Shown here piece by piece: positions 43,551 to 56,261 of a stretch of DNA of 64,000 nucleotides. Every line of letters begins with the position of its first letter. Position 1 is the first letter of the stretch. The stretch spans positions 558,001 to 622,000 of the forward strand of contig JAKZZE010000029.1 in NCBI GenBank assembly GCA_024220505.1, read 5' to 3'. The translations under genes were made by a program, and so were the position numbers. This DNA is from Rhizopus arrhizus. Taxonomy: Eukaryota > Mucoromycota > Mucoromycetes > Mucorales > Rhizopodaceae. Under the pieces are notes generated by a model. It saw only the letters and a program-made list of their open reading frames with translations, was not told the origin of the DNA and made no database searches.

Positions 43551-46500
43551 CTAGTCAAGTTCGAGTTTGCCCCTTTTAAGGGTGGCAAATTGCGACATAG
43601 CACAAGTGACCAGCTGTTTATCAACAAAAGGAAAGCCGTCAATAGTAAATCTCCAATAGGCATGCCAGATAACGGAAAGCACACAGCAACTGAGAGTCCA
43701 GAGATCAGTGTTTTCAATAAAAGTAAACTGCTGAAATGACCAGAGGATTGAGCATACATCGTCTTGAGTAAAAGTGAGGTGTGGACTAAAGAAATTGAAA
43801 ACATCTATCCATACTCTCCATTTCGTAGGACAGCGCACGAAGAGGTGTTGTAAGTCTTCAGTATTAGCAGAGCAAAATCTACATTGTGAAGAGGTCAAAT
43901 CATTATCAAATATTGAAAGAAGTAATTGGTTATAAAGTTTACGGTGGAATAAACGATACCATAAAGACTGGCTTTCAGGCGAAACAGGCATTTTCCAAAA
44001 AAGTGACCGCTTGGAAGTTGGTATTTGTGACATTGCCGATGATGGTAGAGATCGCTGTATGAGAGACAACCGAAATGGTTTAGGTTTGTAATTGATCCAT
44101 TGGAGCTGCAAACAGAAGGCATAGATGAACGCTGAATCATCTACTTCACCCAATGGTTTATTTTGATTCAGTATATAAGGCCAGATAAGCTGATTTAGCT
44201 TGATGATACGATTATGAATATCTCGGCTTAACTTAGAAACCAGACGAGGGGAGGAAGGCTGGTCAGATGACAATAAAGGCCATATATATCCAAAGTGGTG
44301 ATCATATGTAAAAAATTGAGACACCTTGCGTTTTTTGTGTCGTGATCGAGTGATCCAATAATCAGTAGGAATCATAGCCAATATAGCAGACAGGGGCAAG
44401 CTAAGAAGTGTGGCAGGAGTACACTTTGCCTGTTGTGTATCTGCATATCCAAAAGAATCAACCGACTCATATATGTTTTGCATAAAGCTATTAGCATGAG
44501 CAGCAGGACGTAATCGCAAAAGAGGGAAAAAGAGAGCCAATCTTGTTCCAGTATTTCCTGAATGGAAACGACGTATGTGATCTAGCAATATAGGTTGACT
44601 ACAAGATTGAGGGAGATTGTCTTCCAGGTGTTGACGAAGCCAGCGTATCTGTAAGTTGTGTCGTTGAAATTGTGGATCCAAAAGACCTAATCCACCTAAC
44701 TTTGGATCTAAACACAACTGCATGTATTCGATCTTGGGTTTGCAGTTATGCCAGACAAACTGATAAATCACATAATTGAGCCGTAGAAAGAAGGTAGTCG
44801 GTAAATGAATCATCCGCAGAATATACCACGATTTAGAAAGTATTAATATATTCACTATAGTAACACGTCCTTTGATAGAAAGCCTACTTTGAGAGTAGAT
44901 AGTACATTGAGATTTCACTGTCTGTAACAACTGCTGTTCTAGATAACGACGTTGATGAAAAGACTGAATAAAGGGAAAGCCAAGATATCGAAGTGGACTA
45001 GGTGACGAATGATCGTGCCATTTGGAAATAGCTTGTACTGCTAGAAAAACAATCCACTCTGGGTAGGAGCGTCCATCCAAAGAAAATGCTTCAATCTTGT
45101 GAATATTAACCTTAGCATTGAATACAGACCCATAGCGGTCTAAATGGTGACGTAGACGACAGTAATCATCCGTAGAATACAACAGGACACACACATCATC
45201 CACATAGACAAGTACCTTTAAGAGAGGAGGCATGATATTGGATGTTGTGGTGGCCGAGTTGCTCACAACTTGGAATTGGAAACCTTGAAAGGAAGAATCT
45301 TGAAGGATATGTCGAAGAAACGGTTCCAGCCCAACTTTGAAAAGAAGAGACGATAATGGATCGCCTTGTCGAAAACCACGACGCTGATCAACTCTGTTGG
45401 TAATATTGATTCTCACCGCATTTCCAAAGAAAAGAGTCCCTAGAGAATGAACTAAAGATGGAGGAAAACCAAAGGCCAACATTGTTTGACGGAAGTACAT
45501 AAGGTGGACGCGATCATACGCCTTTTCTTGATCTAATAAGAGACCAATCTAAGGTCATTTTTGAACATGAGCTTATTCCATGAGTATGTTGAGAATCATG
45601 CCATTTTCAGCTATAAAGCGATCACCAAGAAAATCAGTTTGATAACGATTGATAATTGTGTCCATAACGGATCTCATCCGTTGGTTAATAATGCGCGTGT
45701 AGATCTTTGCATCACAGTTGATCAAGGAGATTGGCCACCAGATTTTTAGGATAAAGAGGTCTCCTTTCTTTGGCAGTAATCGTACACGTAAATTTTGCCA
45801 TGATGATGGAAAGGAATCAGCAGCTAAAGTCATGTTGTATATCTTGATAATAAGATCCTTTAACAGTGAGAACTGATAAATGAGATGCATGAAGACATAA
45901 CCTAAACCATCCGATCCGGGACTACTTTGCTAACCTCCATGAGTTGTGTCTGAGAGGAAATAGCCAATCCAGATATAAGGTCTTGCAAAAAGTTTATGCT
46001 CTGTTCTACGGTTCGTACCTGGTGTATCCGCTTGAGATAACCGGCCGATTTCTATCCATGTTCTCTCCAACATATTCTCGCCTTTAATGCTGCAATATCT
46101 ACCAACTCTTGTTGAAAAGATTCAATTTGTTGGTCCATAACAGGAAGACACTGTAGCCAGATGGCTATAGGTGGCTGGCTGCGGAGGAAAGCATTACGCT
46201 TGCGCTGTAAGACCTTAATTGACTTTTTACGCCAGTTGGTGTAGTCAATTGCATAGTGTTGAGTAAATAGTCGTATCTCTGATTTGACATGGTCTCATTG
46301 TTCTTGTGCCATCATCTGACTAGACAAAGATGATATAATACTCATGAGCCGTTGCTTTAGTTGTACGCGGTATGCTTTCTGTTGAGCCAAAATGGGGCTG
46401 GTACGCCAGAGACCAAGCCCAGTGGGTGTTTGGCCTAGGTGGGCATGTCACTCTACACAGCATAAAAGCTTTCATCTTCTGCCTGGTACCAAGGAAGATG

Positions 46501-47081
46501 GTGAGAAAGGGGAGAGAATCTATCATCATTTTTTGGGATGCTCAGTATAGCATAGTCCGTACCCATATAGGTGTCTGTGTGGGATCCTCGTAGGATCCCA
46601 AATCAAGAACGGAGCTATAAGGTTCTAAACTCATTTTCAATTGCTCCTTAAGAATGCCCTCGTTAAGAAAGGGAAGGTTCGATGGTCGAAGTCGAACTAA
46701 AAGGACAGCTGGATCTAAGGCTCGATAAGGCAAAAGCTTAACTGCATCATTTTCAAAAGTAATGCCGTCTTTAAGAATTTGATTAAGGGCAGGATCTGAG
46801 GGATCAAAGTTGATTTCAGCAATCTTTCAACTGCCTTCTTTGGTAGTTGCAACTGCGATTCGTGATGGATATTGCTTCGCAATTAAGGCTATAAGCTGCA
46901 CGGGCAATTCAGATCTATCGGTCATGTCAAGGAGGGCAATACCTGGAGAACGCCCTGTTCTCCACACTTTAGAGTGAATAACTTTGTCTTGTTGACTGTT
47001 GTGAATGTTGTATTGGAAAGTAGCCCTCATAAGTGATGTTCGCTTCCTGGCCACTACTTGTGACAAGGGCATATTTTTCAA
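43551..47081 (-). mobile_element. Decayed LINE with internal deletion
   Basis: A minus-strand non-LTR element. ORF1-like sequence at about 47081-46540 reads RATFQYNIHNSQQ, then VLLVRLRPSNLPFLNEG and SSVLDLGSYEDPTQTP, with frame breaks and stops after it. ORF2 follows from about 46300: the N-terminal RT part (45890-45573, LLPKKGDLFILKIWWPISLIN), a stop/frame break, then a 649-codon intact frame (45500-43551). That frame has FRQGDPLSS, the active-site YVDD (LVYVDDVCVLL) and a C-terminal zinc-knuckle-like CRFCSANTEDLQHLFVRC. The endonuclease domain expected between ORF1 and RT is not found, so about 0.7 kb or more appears deleted. Inactive. Confidence 0.8.
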
Positions 47082-47639
47082 TTTAGTAGGAGGCTCTGGT
47101 GCCTGGAGTCGTAAAATGTTTGGGATACGTCAGTAAACTGTGTTGCCTTTTTGATTGATTGGTTAGAGTATCACGTAAAATGTTTTTAAGGTTAAGAATA
47201 ATGATTTTATTTAAATAAAAGTTCAAGAGTATTTATATATTAAAGATTGAAATCATTCTAGAAGAATTCATAAGAAGAGTTGAACTGTTTAGAAATTTCT
47301 AAAGAGAGTTCTCAATTTCAGACAGAAACACATAGAAGGGTCAATCGAAATCTGAAACAAGTTCTAATAACGAAACACTTTCGCGACAGTGGCTATGTAA
47401 CTGCGTTGAACAGCTGAAGAAAATAACAGCAAAAAAAAAGAAAGAAAAAATGAGTTTAAAGTTCACAGCGGGGGTTTTCGTTTTAAACATCAGTTTTTTA
47501 CCTATTTAGTATGCTCATTTTTGGCATAAGTTATAAACTACACTTAATTCTTACCATTTTCTATCTTATGATTCTTATTTCCCATCAATAAGTGCACGTC
47601 ACTGTACGGCACCTGAATAAAATTCCTTTTACAAAAAAA

Positions 47640-48152
47640 ATATTACCAGAGTATTTGAATTGAATGACAAACTGCTATCTTTAGTTCATTTAGAAGACGG
47701 TTGACTTTCTATGCTCAAATCTTTGTGAATTATAAGCCTGGTTTCCCTCAAAAATAATAAAAGCTTCTTAGCCCCTCTTTAATGCACACAAAGATATAAT
47801 TGACAGTTGAAGTTGTCATTCTAGCCAATCATATAAACCGGTGTAACGCACCGGTTGAAAAATCACACTATTTTTTCTTTATTGTTATTTTTTTTTTTTT
47901 TTACTGTCATTAGTATTTCTCAAAGTAAAAAGTGAATCAATAATAAGCTCAATTGTGAAACACTTATTCTTGTTTAAAGTTTTTTTGTTTTTTTTATTCT
48001 TCAATCTTAAAAAAATAAATCAACAAGCTCAATTGTAGAACACACGCTTATTTGAAACCTTTTGTTTTTACTGTCGTTAATATCGCTAAAAGTTCAAAGT
48101 AAATCAATAAACTCAATTGTGGAACGCACACTTTCATTTGGATTTTTTTGTT
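47640..48152. repeat. 510-bp direct repeat, right copy
   Basis: Second copy of 32151-32660, same orientation. It lies 146 bp upstream of the ATG at 48298, so it may include that gene's promoter. The 8-bp-stem palindrome is at 47836-47856. It could be the ancestral copy, with the left one a duplication. Confidence 0.9.
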
Positions 48153-48297
48153 GTTTATTTACATCCGTTTTTCTTATCGGCCAATTGAAAGCAATCTTTC
48201 CTTTTTTTTTTAAATTTTCATGAAAATATAAAAGGACTTTTTTTTTCCCTTTTTTTTTTAAAAAAAAAAAAAAACTTCCCTATTATTTATTCACCTG

Positions 48298-51200
48298 ATG
48301 TCTAACAACAATCGTCAGAGTCAAGCGTACCAAAATCGTCCTTACCCACCAAAAAACTACCCAACAGATAGTCAGAGGTCTAATCTTGATCAACGTGCAC
48401 GTAATTATCCCAATCAGTCACAATATGATCCTCGCATGCGCCATTCACAAAATCAACATTCTACAGAAGGTGGGCAACCATCACAACGACTACATCCTAA
48501 AAAAGAACCGACACGTCCCAGCAAGTCTCGATCTTTATCTGTTAAAGTGAATCCACCTTGGTTGCTTGCCGCCTTGTCACATAAAAATATACCAAAAGAC
48601 GCAAATATACAGAAACCCACAAAGAATGAAATAAAATCAATCATTCCAAAATTAATGAAGGGCTTTCGATGCAATGTTCCTTATGCATACCATCACAGAT
48701 TAGTACATGCTTCATTAAGTCGACCTACTGAATTTGTTAGACAGATACCGGTGCCATCCATACGCTACTTGAAGAAAGAAAGTTGGCCTGTATACAACAA
48801 ATACATTGGACCTCCCCTCAACAGGGAATTGTTAAAGAGGCGTTGTCATCAAGCTGCTGATCCCTCATACAAGGTTCCTGTTCCTGATCGCAAAGAGATC
48901 ATATCACCTTATTCCCGCAGACCATTACCAGCCAGAGAACCAGGAGAAATTGTCAGTGGCGATGCCTCTCGCTGGAGACAGTCAACAACAGCAAGATCTA
49001 GATACCCAGAACCTAGCTCAAGTCATACCAATGTCCCTCAAAACACTAGAAAAGATGGCTTTAAAAATGATCCTGAAATTATGTCATTCATTGCTGATAT
49101 CAAGGCCAGATCAAAGAACTTTGCTCCTAATCCTGATTCAGCTCAGGCATCTAAAGAAACACCGTCTGTCAAGAAGGCACAGCCTGTGCCTCCAGCACCA
49201 CAAAAGCCCACTACTAATACACAAAGACCCATTCAAAGACCTGCTGCTGCTGCTGCTCCTCCTCCTCCTCCAACACAGTCTGTGGCTCCTACATCTACAC
49301 AGGTACCTTCAAGATCTACACCTGGGTCTTCACAAAAGCCTGCTGCCGCCCCTGGTACATTCAAAACACCTGATCGTGTCAATCGTCCCCGTCCAACGAC
49401 AGAAAGCGCATCAACATCAAGACCTGACCCTGTTTCTCGTCCGCCAGAGACTATAAAGAAACCTGATCTTGCTTCTCGTCCTACTACTACTACTACTACT
49501 ACTGCTGCTGCTGCTACTACTGCTGACAAAAGGCCTCAAGCTGCAAAACCACCTCTTCCACCTGCTCGTGCTGCACCTGTCGCAAGCTCTTCAAAAGCTT
49601 TTGGTCATCAAGAGAAATCAGTTAAACCTGATCTTCACAAGACAAAAGATAAGACTATTGACAAAGGCAAGCGCCGTACTTCCATGCCACTTGATAAAAC
49701 GCAGGTAAAAATAGAATATACATTTATAAAGCACAGTGTCTCACATCCTTGTTTTGTTTTTAGAAAGCTATGGCTATTAAAGAATTGCTCGAATTTGAAA
49801 AGACTTCTGCTAATCGCATTCCTACGTAAACAAATACATTTAAATATATAAAAGAAAACCAAATTAATATTTCATTAGCACACCCATGACACGTTGGTCT
49901 ATTAAACTGATCCCTCGTCCAAGATTAATTGTCCGTCAACGCCATCCAACTTCTTCTTTCATGAAGCTCGCCCAAAGACGTAAGATTTTCTTTTATTCCT
50001 GTCTTCTTTATTAATTTTCATTTATTTATTTAGATGCTAATGATATCAAGAGTAACTCATCTTCAAATAAAACGTCGGCTGAAAACAGAAAGATTACTAA
50101 AAAATCTATCCCTGTTAAAAAGTCTACATCTCCTCTCAGGAAGACTTCCATTGAAAAATCTCTCGCCGAAAAGAATTTTGAAGATAACTTTACCAAGAAA
50201 CATAGCATTGCTCAAAAGCAGCTTGACAAGAAACCTACTGAGAAGAAGCTTACTGAGACCACTGTTAGAAGGCCATCTGAATCCATTGAAAAATTTGAGC
50301 AGAGACCAGTGGAGAAGAAGTCAGCAGAAAGAAGACCAGTAGAGAAGCAATCAATAGAGCAAAGAACCCACAAAGTCGAAAGACCAAAGCTGTCTGAAGA
50401 CACAGAACTTGAAGAAGGTGAAACCATCAGCCCGTCTCCATCCCCTCCTCTCCAAGAAGAGCGTGTAAAGACCTCCTCAAGCCGCTTAGAAAAAGATACC
50501 ACTCGCTCATCACGAGATATAAATACTACATTACCCTTGAATGCGCCGGCTGAATCAAGTAAGCCACAGAAACGAAAGGCAGAAGAAAGCCCTGAAGAAG
50601 AAAAGGCACCTAAGAAGACCACCAGCAAGATAAAAGATGAACCTGAAAGCCAATCAAGCCATAGTAAACATGCTTTGTCAGCGACAGCTCCCAAATCAAA
50701 CACGATGGAGCAATATAAGGTGTTTACTTTTATGTAAGTTTACTTTTCTTGTACAAGAAAATAAATGTAACTAAACTTTATTACTTTAGGTTTAAAAAAT
50801 TGGCACATACATACAAGAAACGAGGTGATGCTGAGTCTGACCCGCTGAAGGCTTCGTTCGACCACTTCCACTCCTTTTGTAATTACATCATCAGTTACCA
50901 TTATGCTGAGCTTCAAAAGCCGAATGAATCGCCCTCCCAATTCTCAGCCACGTGGAAGTCACTTTTCCCTTTTGCGGACTCGCTGCTGTCCAAGCTGAAG
51001 TTGCAAAAGGAAGAGTTGCTCTATGGCGTGTGTCTTCGTCTGGTATCAATGATGCGATATCACATTTTCAATCGCATGCAAGCGGAGACGCGTGTCATAT
51101 TGGCCAAGCAGCTAGCTAAAGAAGACAAAGCAAGCAGCCACAAGTATTTGCAAATGTCTAGCAATCTGCTAGACGAATACCACAAGGCCATTAACATGTT

Positions 51201-51465
51201 TGGAACATCGGAGTTGCACTTCAATTACTCTGTCGCTGCAAGGGGGTTCCCTACTACGTTCAAGGAGGTCTGCGTTGACGGAAACGTTATCCGAGGAATA
51301 ACGATTGGTGGGGAAGCAGGTGTTGAAGTGCACCCGATGTTTCCATTTACATTTGATGCAAGCTTGTTGCACGCTGCAATCACCACCAAATGTATCATCG
51401 ATGAAGCGATAACCGCTAAGAAATTAGCTTACAAGACCATCGATGATACATTTGATTTCATGTAA
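48298..51465 (+). CDS. Large disordered protein with possible AF4/FMR2-type C-terminal domain
   Basis: Five exons (48298-49704, 49764-49825, 49879-49979, 50034-50733, 50790-51465) join in frame to 981 aa. The first 750 residues are mostly disordered: Gln/Asn/Pro/Arg-rich start, poly-Ala and poly-Pro, a Thr run from a CTA/CTG repeat near 49481-49520, then Lys/Glu-rich repeats of the PVEKKSAERRPVEK kind. One ordered block is near residues 80-200. The last 220 residues are helical: FKKLAHTYKKRGD, SFDHFHSFCNYIISYHYAEL, LYGVCLRLVSMMRYHIFNRM, LLDEYHKAIN. That order resembles the C-terminal homology domain of AF4/FMR2 proteins, scaffolds of the super elongation complex. This assignment is an inference from pattern only. 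Confidence 0.75.
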
Positions 51466-52436
51466 AAAAAAAAATAAAAAATAAAAAATAAGACGTCTTA
51501 TGTTAAAAGCGTAAAAAAAAAAAAATTCTCTTGTCATCTCTTTTATTTTTTTTATTTTTTTCTTCTTGTCCAAATGATAAGCATAAGTACACTTTATTTC
51601 GAAATTATTGATATACTTTTGAGAAAGAAATTCGTGCAAATAAAATAAAAAAAAATGGTGCAAAAGTAAAAATAAATTTAGCGTAGAAGCAGGACAAAAT
51701 TTTGAGCAAAAGTAGAAGAAAAATTGATGCAAAAGATAGAATAAGAATAATAGCAATAATGAGTACATGTAATAAAAGAAAAAAATTAATAGGTAGTTTC
51801 AGTTCCTTTGTTCATATAATTGATACTAATAATGTTTTTGGGTCAATATCACTTTGATTATTATCATTTTGATTTAGTGTCAGTAGTAACACTATGGGTA
51901 GAGAAACAAAAGTTAGATATTGAAAGGACTCAACAGAAACACTTGTGAAAAAATTGTCAAAATATAGAATACCTAAACAAACATTCATGTCATCGACCCG
52001 ATCCAAAATTCAAATAGTAAAAAGCCATGATTATTCTGCATCAAGGCAAATAAATGAAGATGTAACTTCTCAAACTAGAAATAACAAACATGAACAAAGA
52101 ATAATTATCTTTCTTTTATTAAAAAGGTCCTATTACTTGTAACTTATTTTGGTTATCAACTCTCTTAAAGAATTACAATAGCAATGCTTGTTCTTTGTTA
52201 TGGAATATATTTAAACAAAGCTAATGGCTTAACATAATTATGAATGTGTCAATAAATGAATAGAATGAAATAATCATGAGGTGCTCTGTAGCATGATAGA
52301 AAATTTTGGGGGAGCTATACTTTTGCATGCATACCCAAGACAAGGATCAAAACAATAACTATTTTGAGTGCTATCTTTCCTTACTGTGTAGTAAACATCA
52401 AAGGAGACCAAGGGAACTAGCCCTTTCGAAGAAGAA
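51466..52436. other. Intergenic, no gene seen
   Basis: A-rich and T-rich blocks; short frames only. Pieces near 51945-52140 may be the eroded front of the transposase relic that follows, but I cannot show it. Confidence 0.4.
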
Positions 52437-52830
52437 AAAGGTAGCATATGGTACTTAGGCTGTTGAAAATGCCAAAAGGGGAAATGTAGCTAGATACTAT
52501 AATTTCATTGAAAAGACTGTTGATGTTTTGTATCAGCAAGGGTGATTGAAGAGCAGCTACATTGGTATAGACAATACTCCTATTCACAAGAATACTGATT
52601 TTAGAAAATAACTTGAGCAATGCTGCTAATGTTATGTTTATCTTTCGGCTTACTCCCCTGGACTCAATAAAATTGGTCAGTTTGGTCAGTTTGTAAAAGT
52701 AAGCTTAAAAGAAAAAAGCTTTTGCAGAAAAAGACATTGTCATCTAAAAGTGAAGATGCATACAGCAGAATCCTTTTGAGCGATATTCAATGATTTTGTA
52801 GATACTCAGCTGTTAGGTTCGAAGACTGTT
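52437..52830 (+). pseudogene. Fragment of a DD34E (IS630/Tc1) transposase
   Basis: Readable pieces are ARYYNFIEKTVDVLYQQG, then YIGIDNTPIHKN (second catalytic Asp), then YVYLSAYSPGLNKIGQF, where the catalytic Glu of LNPIEQF has become Gly. Several stops and changes are present. Only the catalytic C-terminal half remains. A T run follows at about 52857-52885. Confidence 0.65.
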
Positions 52831-52853
52831 TGAACCGTAAGCTAGTGTAGTAT

Positions 52854-52884
<31 letters not shown>

Positions 52885-53049
52885 CGTGCAATTCATGCAC
52901 CAATAAATTTATGAATTTTAAAGAATAATTTAAATGAAATTTTTTTCTAAGCTTGGATCAGTTTTTATCTTTAAACCACAAGAATTTTTTTTTGAAGGTT
53001 TATGAATAATTTGTGAAAATAGTATATAGCTATACAAGCCCAACAATAT

Positions 53050-53322
53050 CGGATCTCATCTTCTGGTTACCAATGACAAGAACAGAAAGAAATAGATGCG
53101 TGTGCTGGCGCCTTGGCTGGTTACCAGGCGGTAAACTAGAGCCTTGTCCAAGATATCCTACCCAGATGCTCACAAAACAACATGCGATAAAATGCCTCGA
53201 CATGCATCATCGCTTGCAAATGCCAGAAATAGCTCAAGATCCTCTATCGCTCCTCTATCGCTCCTCCTCAATAAACTACCAACTAGAATACCAGGTTCCT
53301 CTCACTCTGCCTCTCCATGATT
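53050..53322 (+). pseudogene. C-terminal fragment of a second LINE family
   Basis: A short open frame reads RCVCWRLGWLPGGKLEPCP, then HAIKCLDMHHRLQMPE, then DPLSLL. This Cys/His-rich block resembles the tail of Mucoralean LINE reverse transcriptases. The reverse transcriptase itself is absent. A CTCCTCTATCG tandem repeat lies near 53240-53263. Confidence 0.45.
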
Positions 53323-53789
53323 AATTCGATGGCCGGTCATTTGTACTATACTTTATGAACTTGACTACCTGTTTCACGATAAGGACCAACCTTCATCGCC
53401 ATTCCAACTGGGGCAAAGATTCCTTGATTGGCCACCCTCTTCCCCTCACTAGGAATAATTCACTTGTTTCCTTCTTTCTTCCTCCCGTATCCTTTTTACC
53501 CTTGATCCCAAAGGGATTTTTAGTTTCCATTCTCTTTTTACTGATCTGACCAGGGCGAGAACGATGCAATATCAGACATCATGCGCTCAAAGTGGTCATT
53601 AATTTTTATAAATAAAAATCAAAAATTTAAACGTATAACTATACAACGTATATCTTAGAAATGGTTAGGTAAATAAAATAAAAGGCTTTTTTTAGTGTAT
53701 ATTCTATGATTGGGGAAAATAAATGCTGTTTCATTTTGTTGGTGAATGCTTGTATGAAAAAGATGCGGCTTTTTTTAAGGTGAAATAAG

Positions 53790-54789
53790 TTAGAGTTTTA
53801 CAGTGTTTAATTTTTGTTGCTGACGGTCCAAGAGAACATTGTGCCAACTTTTGAATTGTTCAAGTACAACAAAGGTAATGATTGTTTGAGGACCTAAACG
53901 AATAAATGCTGGTGTCCAGCCCTTGAAAAATGAAGAAATTCCTTCGGCTTTAAACATTTGTTTCATAATGGCGGTGGCTGGCATTTTGCGGTCATTTGTA
54001 CTGGCTGACATGATACGGGTTTTAATGACATCGACAGGTGAACATACGGTAGTCGCCACAAGACCCTGAAATGATAGAATTAGTAAGCATGATTTTTTAA
54101 TATCATTGAGTACTTACAGCAAGAACACTTGAAATGAAATGAAGGGTCAAACCATCTTTCATTAAAGTATAATTCAAAAGACTAGCCTTAAACACATCAT
54201 AAGAAACACACTGTGATGAAGTCATCAAGATGGCACGGTTAACATTAGGGCCAATGCCACGGAAAAGGGCCGAGTAACCTTCCTCTTTTGAGATGCGAAC
54301 GATGCCGTCCAAAGCATGCTTATAATTGCGACGTTGTTGAGGAGGCAATTGCCCATCGTTTTGCATACGAACATTAATCACATCGCCAGGGTTACCTAAT
54401 GCTCCACCCAAAGCACCAGCAATACTCGAACAAATCAAAAGCTCTCCTGTGTTAGTCTCTGTAACACAAAGTAAGTCACAAATTCCCCATCTTTTCATGA
54501 ACTTACTCTTGTTTTTAGAAATCATTTCTTTTAATTTTTCATAAACACCAAAGCGAACAGTTGAATAAGTAGCTTGTCGTAAGATGGAAGCAGAGAGTCC
54601 AGCATATAGTTTAAAAAATCTTTCGTTTTGAGCGATCTTGACCATAGTTGAAAACATTCCCAACTTTGCACTACCTTTTGTGTTCTGAAGTCGAACTTTA
54701 GTTAAATCAAAGGGGTGAACAAAGACAGCTGCAACACAAGAAGCCGCACCTCCAAAGTAAAAAGGATGAGATTGTTTTACAGTTGTCAT
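53790..54789 (-). CDS. Mitochondrial dicarboxylate carrier
   Basis: A member of the mitochondrial carrier family in the inner membrane, exchanging dicarboxylates such as malate and succinate for phosphate. Three exons (54789-54507, 54458-54118, 54065-53790) give 299 aa, the normal length. All three repeats have the carrier signature: PFDLTKVR, PGDVINVRMQND and PVDVIKTRIMS. The second motif has Gly in place of the usual acidic-adjacent residue, as in known dicarboxylate carriers. Six membrane helices can be placed. No presequence, as expected. Confidence 0.93.
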
Positions 54790-55109
54790 AGTGCCTTTAA
54801 AGGAAAAGAAAGATCGAATAAAAAAATTTTGCTAGCTTTTTTATGGTAATCTGTGATTAAATTTGCGTCCGTGTGTTTTTTGTGGAAATGCTTTCATCCG
54901 AAGTTTCAGTTTACACAATCACACTGAATACATTTTCGGATAAAGAAATTTACCAAGGAAAATTTTATGCTCATAACAAAATAAAGTCGTCTTTTCTCAA
55001 CCATCAAATCATTAAAAAAACATGTCAGCTCGAATATCCTTAGACTACACACGACCTTTAATTATATCTGAAAATGAAACAAAAAAAAAGTAAAGTATGG
55101 TGGGTTTTT
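54790..55109. other. Upstream region of the carrier gene
   Basis: No gene is certain. A short frame at 55022 (MSARISLDYTRP...) may be the eroded N-terminus of the Tc1-like transposase that follows. Confidence 0.4.
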
Positions 55110-56108
55110 TTATCTTATTAAAACACATCACACGATTTGAGAGATTGCAGAACTTGTGGCTTGAACAAGTCCATTGTGCAAGATACAAAAGCCAAAATTG
55201 ATAACTATAGAAGCCCTTTGCCTCACAAGCAAACAGGGCGATCATTTAAAATAAATGAAAGAACTGAAAGGCACTTGAAGAGGATAATCAGAGAGGTTTT
55301 TTTTTTTTTCGCCTCTTATAAAGAAAACAATATGGAGCTAGCAAAGCTGGACGTTTTTGTTTGTATAGAACTCTTCGATCATATGTCGATCGACTTGACT
55401 TCAAATCGTACAGAGCAGTTCACAGGCCTAGATTGACTGCAAGATACTGCAAACGTAGGCTTCACTGGGCGAAGGAACACATCAATTGGATCAAAGATCA
55501 ATGGAGAAACGCTATTTGGTCTGATGAGTCGTGCTTTTGTATGGAAGGCAGTAAATGCGGTAAAAAAGCACTCAGGAAGGAAGGAGAACGTTCTGACGAA
55601 AGAAATATAGTATCTACAGTCAAGTGGGGTGGTGATGGTGCTATGGCTTGGGGATGTTTTTTGGGAAGGAGGTTTCGGACCTTTAGAAATTATTGACACT
55701 GGTCCTGTAGACCAAGAAACATACGTCAATGTTTTGGTCAACTAGTTTCATCCTTGGTTTACGAATGTCACTTTGCATCAAGAGAGGGATTTTATCTTCC
55801 AAGAGAGTGGGGTTTCCTGTCATACAGGTGGTTATGCTCGATGGTGGAAGGAAGCCCACCAAATTAGGGGTTTTGAGTACTGACCTGCTCAAAGCCCTAA
55901 TTTGAACCCCATAGAGCTTGTTTGGGATGCTCTTGAAAGGCAAGTTGAGAGGAAAAGGTCGTCCGTCAAAGACTTGGTGCAATTGAAGATGGCTCTGCAA
56001 GAAGAGTGGGCAAGACTGGATAATGAGTTTGCCGATCGGTTAGTTCAAAGCATGAAGAGGCGATGTGAAGCAGTTATTAAAACTAAAGGCGACGTAACAG
56101 AACATTGA
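55110..56108 (+). pseudogene. Decayed Tc1-like transposase
   Basis: Readable in two frames. Parts in order: EIAELVA-like N-terminal helix-turn-helix, TERHLKRIIRE, a run of T, then TARYCKRRLHWAKEHINW, the first catalytic Asp in IWSDESCF, WGGDGAMAWGCF, PLEIIDTGPVDQETYVNVL, stop, FQESGVSCHT (the second catalytic Asp position is Glu), SPNLNPIELVWDALERQVE (third residue Glu), ending at TEH. This is a family distinct from the IS630-like copies at 26 and 39 kb. Stops and the lost Asp make it inactive. Confidence 0.82.
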
Positions 56109-56261
56109 AAATTACTTTATGCATATATTCTTAAAATAATTTCCTGAGCCTTTCTTTTTTCAAAACTTGAAGTTCCAAGCTTAAGCTTGCACATATGAAT
56201 TGCTCTTGAATTTACATGTCATATTTTTTCAAAATTTTGTTTCAATATTTTGCCCGAAAAT

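Noticed and set aside
32151..48152. The 510-bp repeats as LTRs of one giant retrotransposon
   Set aside because: No TG...CA ends, no primer-binding site or polypurine tract, no target duplication, and no LTR-type gag-pol between them. The intervening elements belong to other classes and orientations.
52800..52840. GGTTCGAA...TTGAACC as a tRNA T-arm
   Set aside because: It is a simple palindrome inside a transposase remnant. No acceptor stem, D-arm or anticodon arm fits around it. No tRNA was found in the window.
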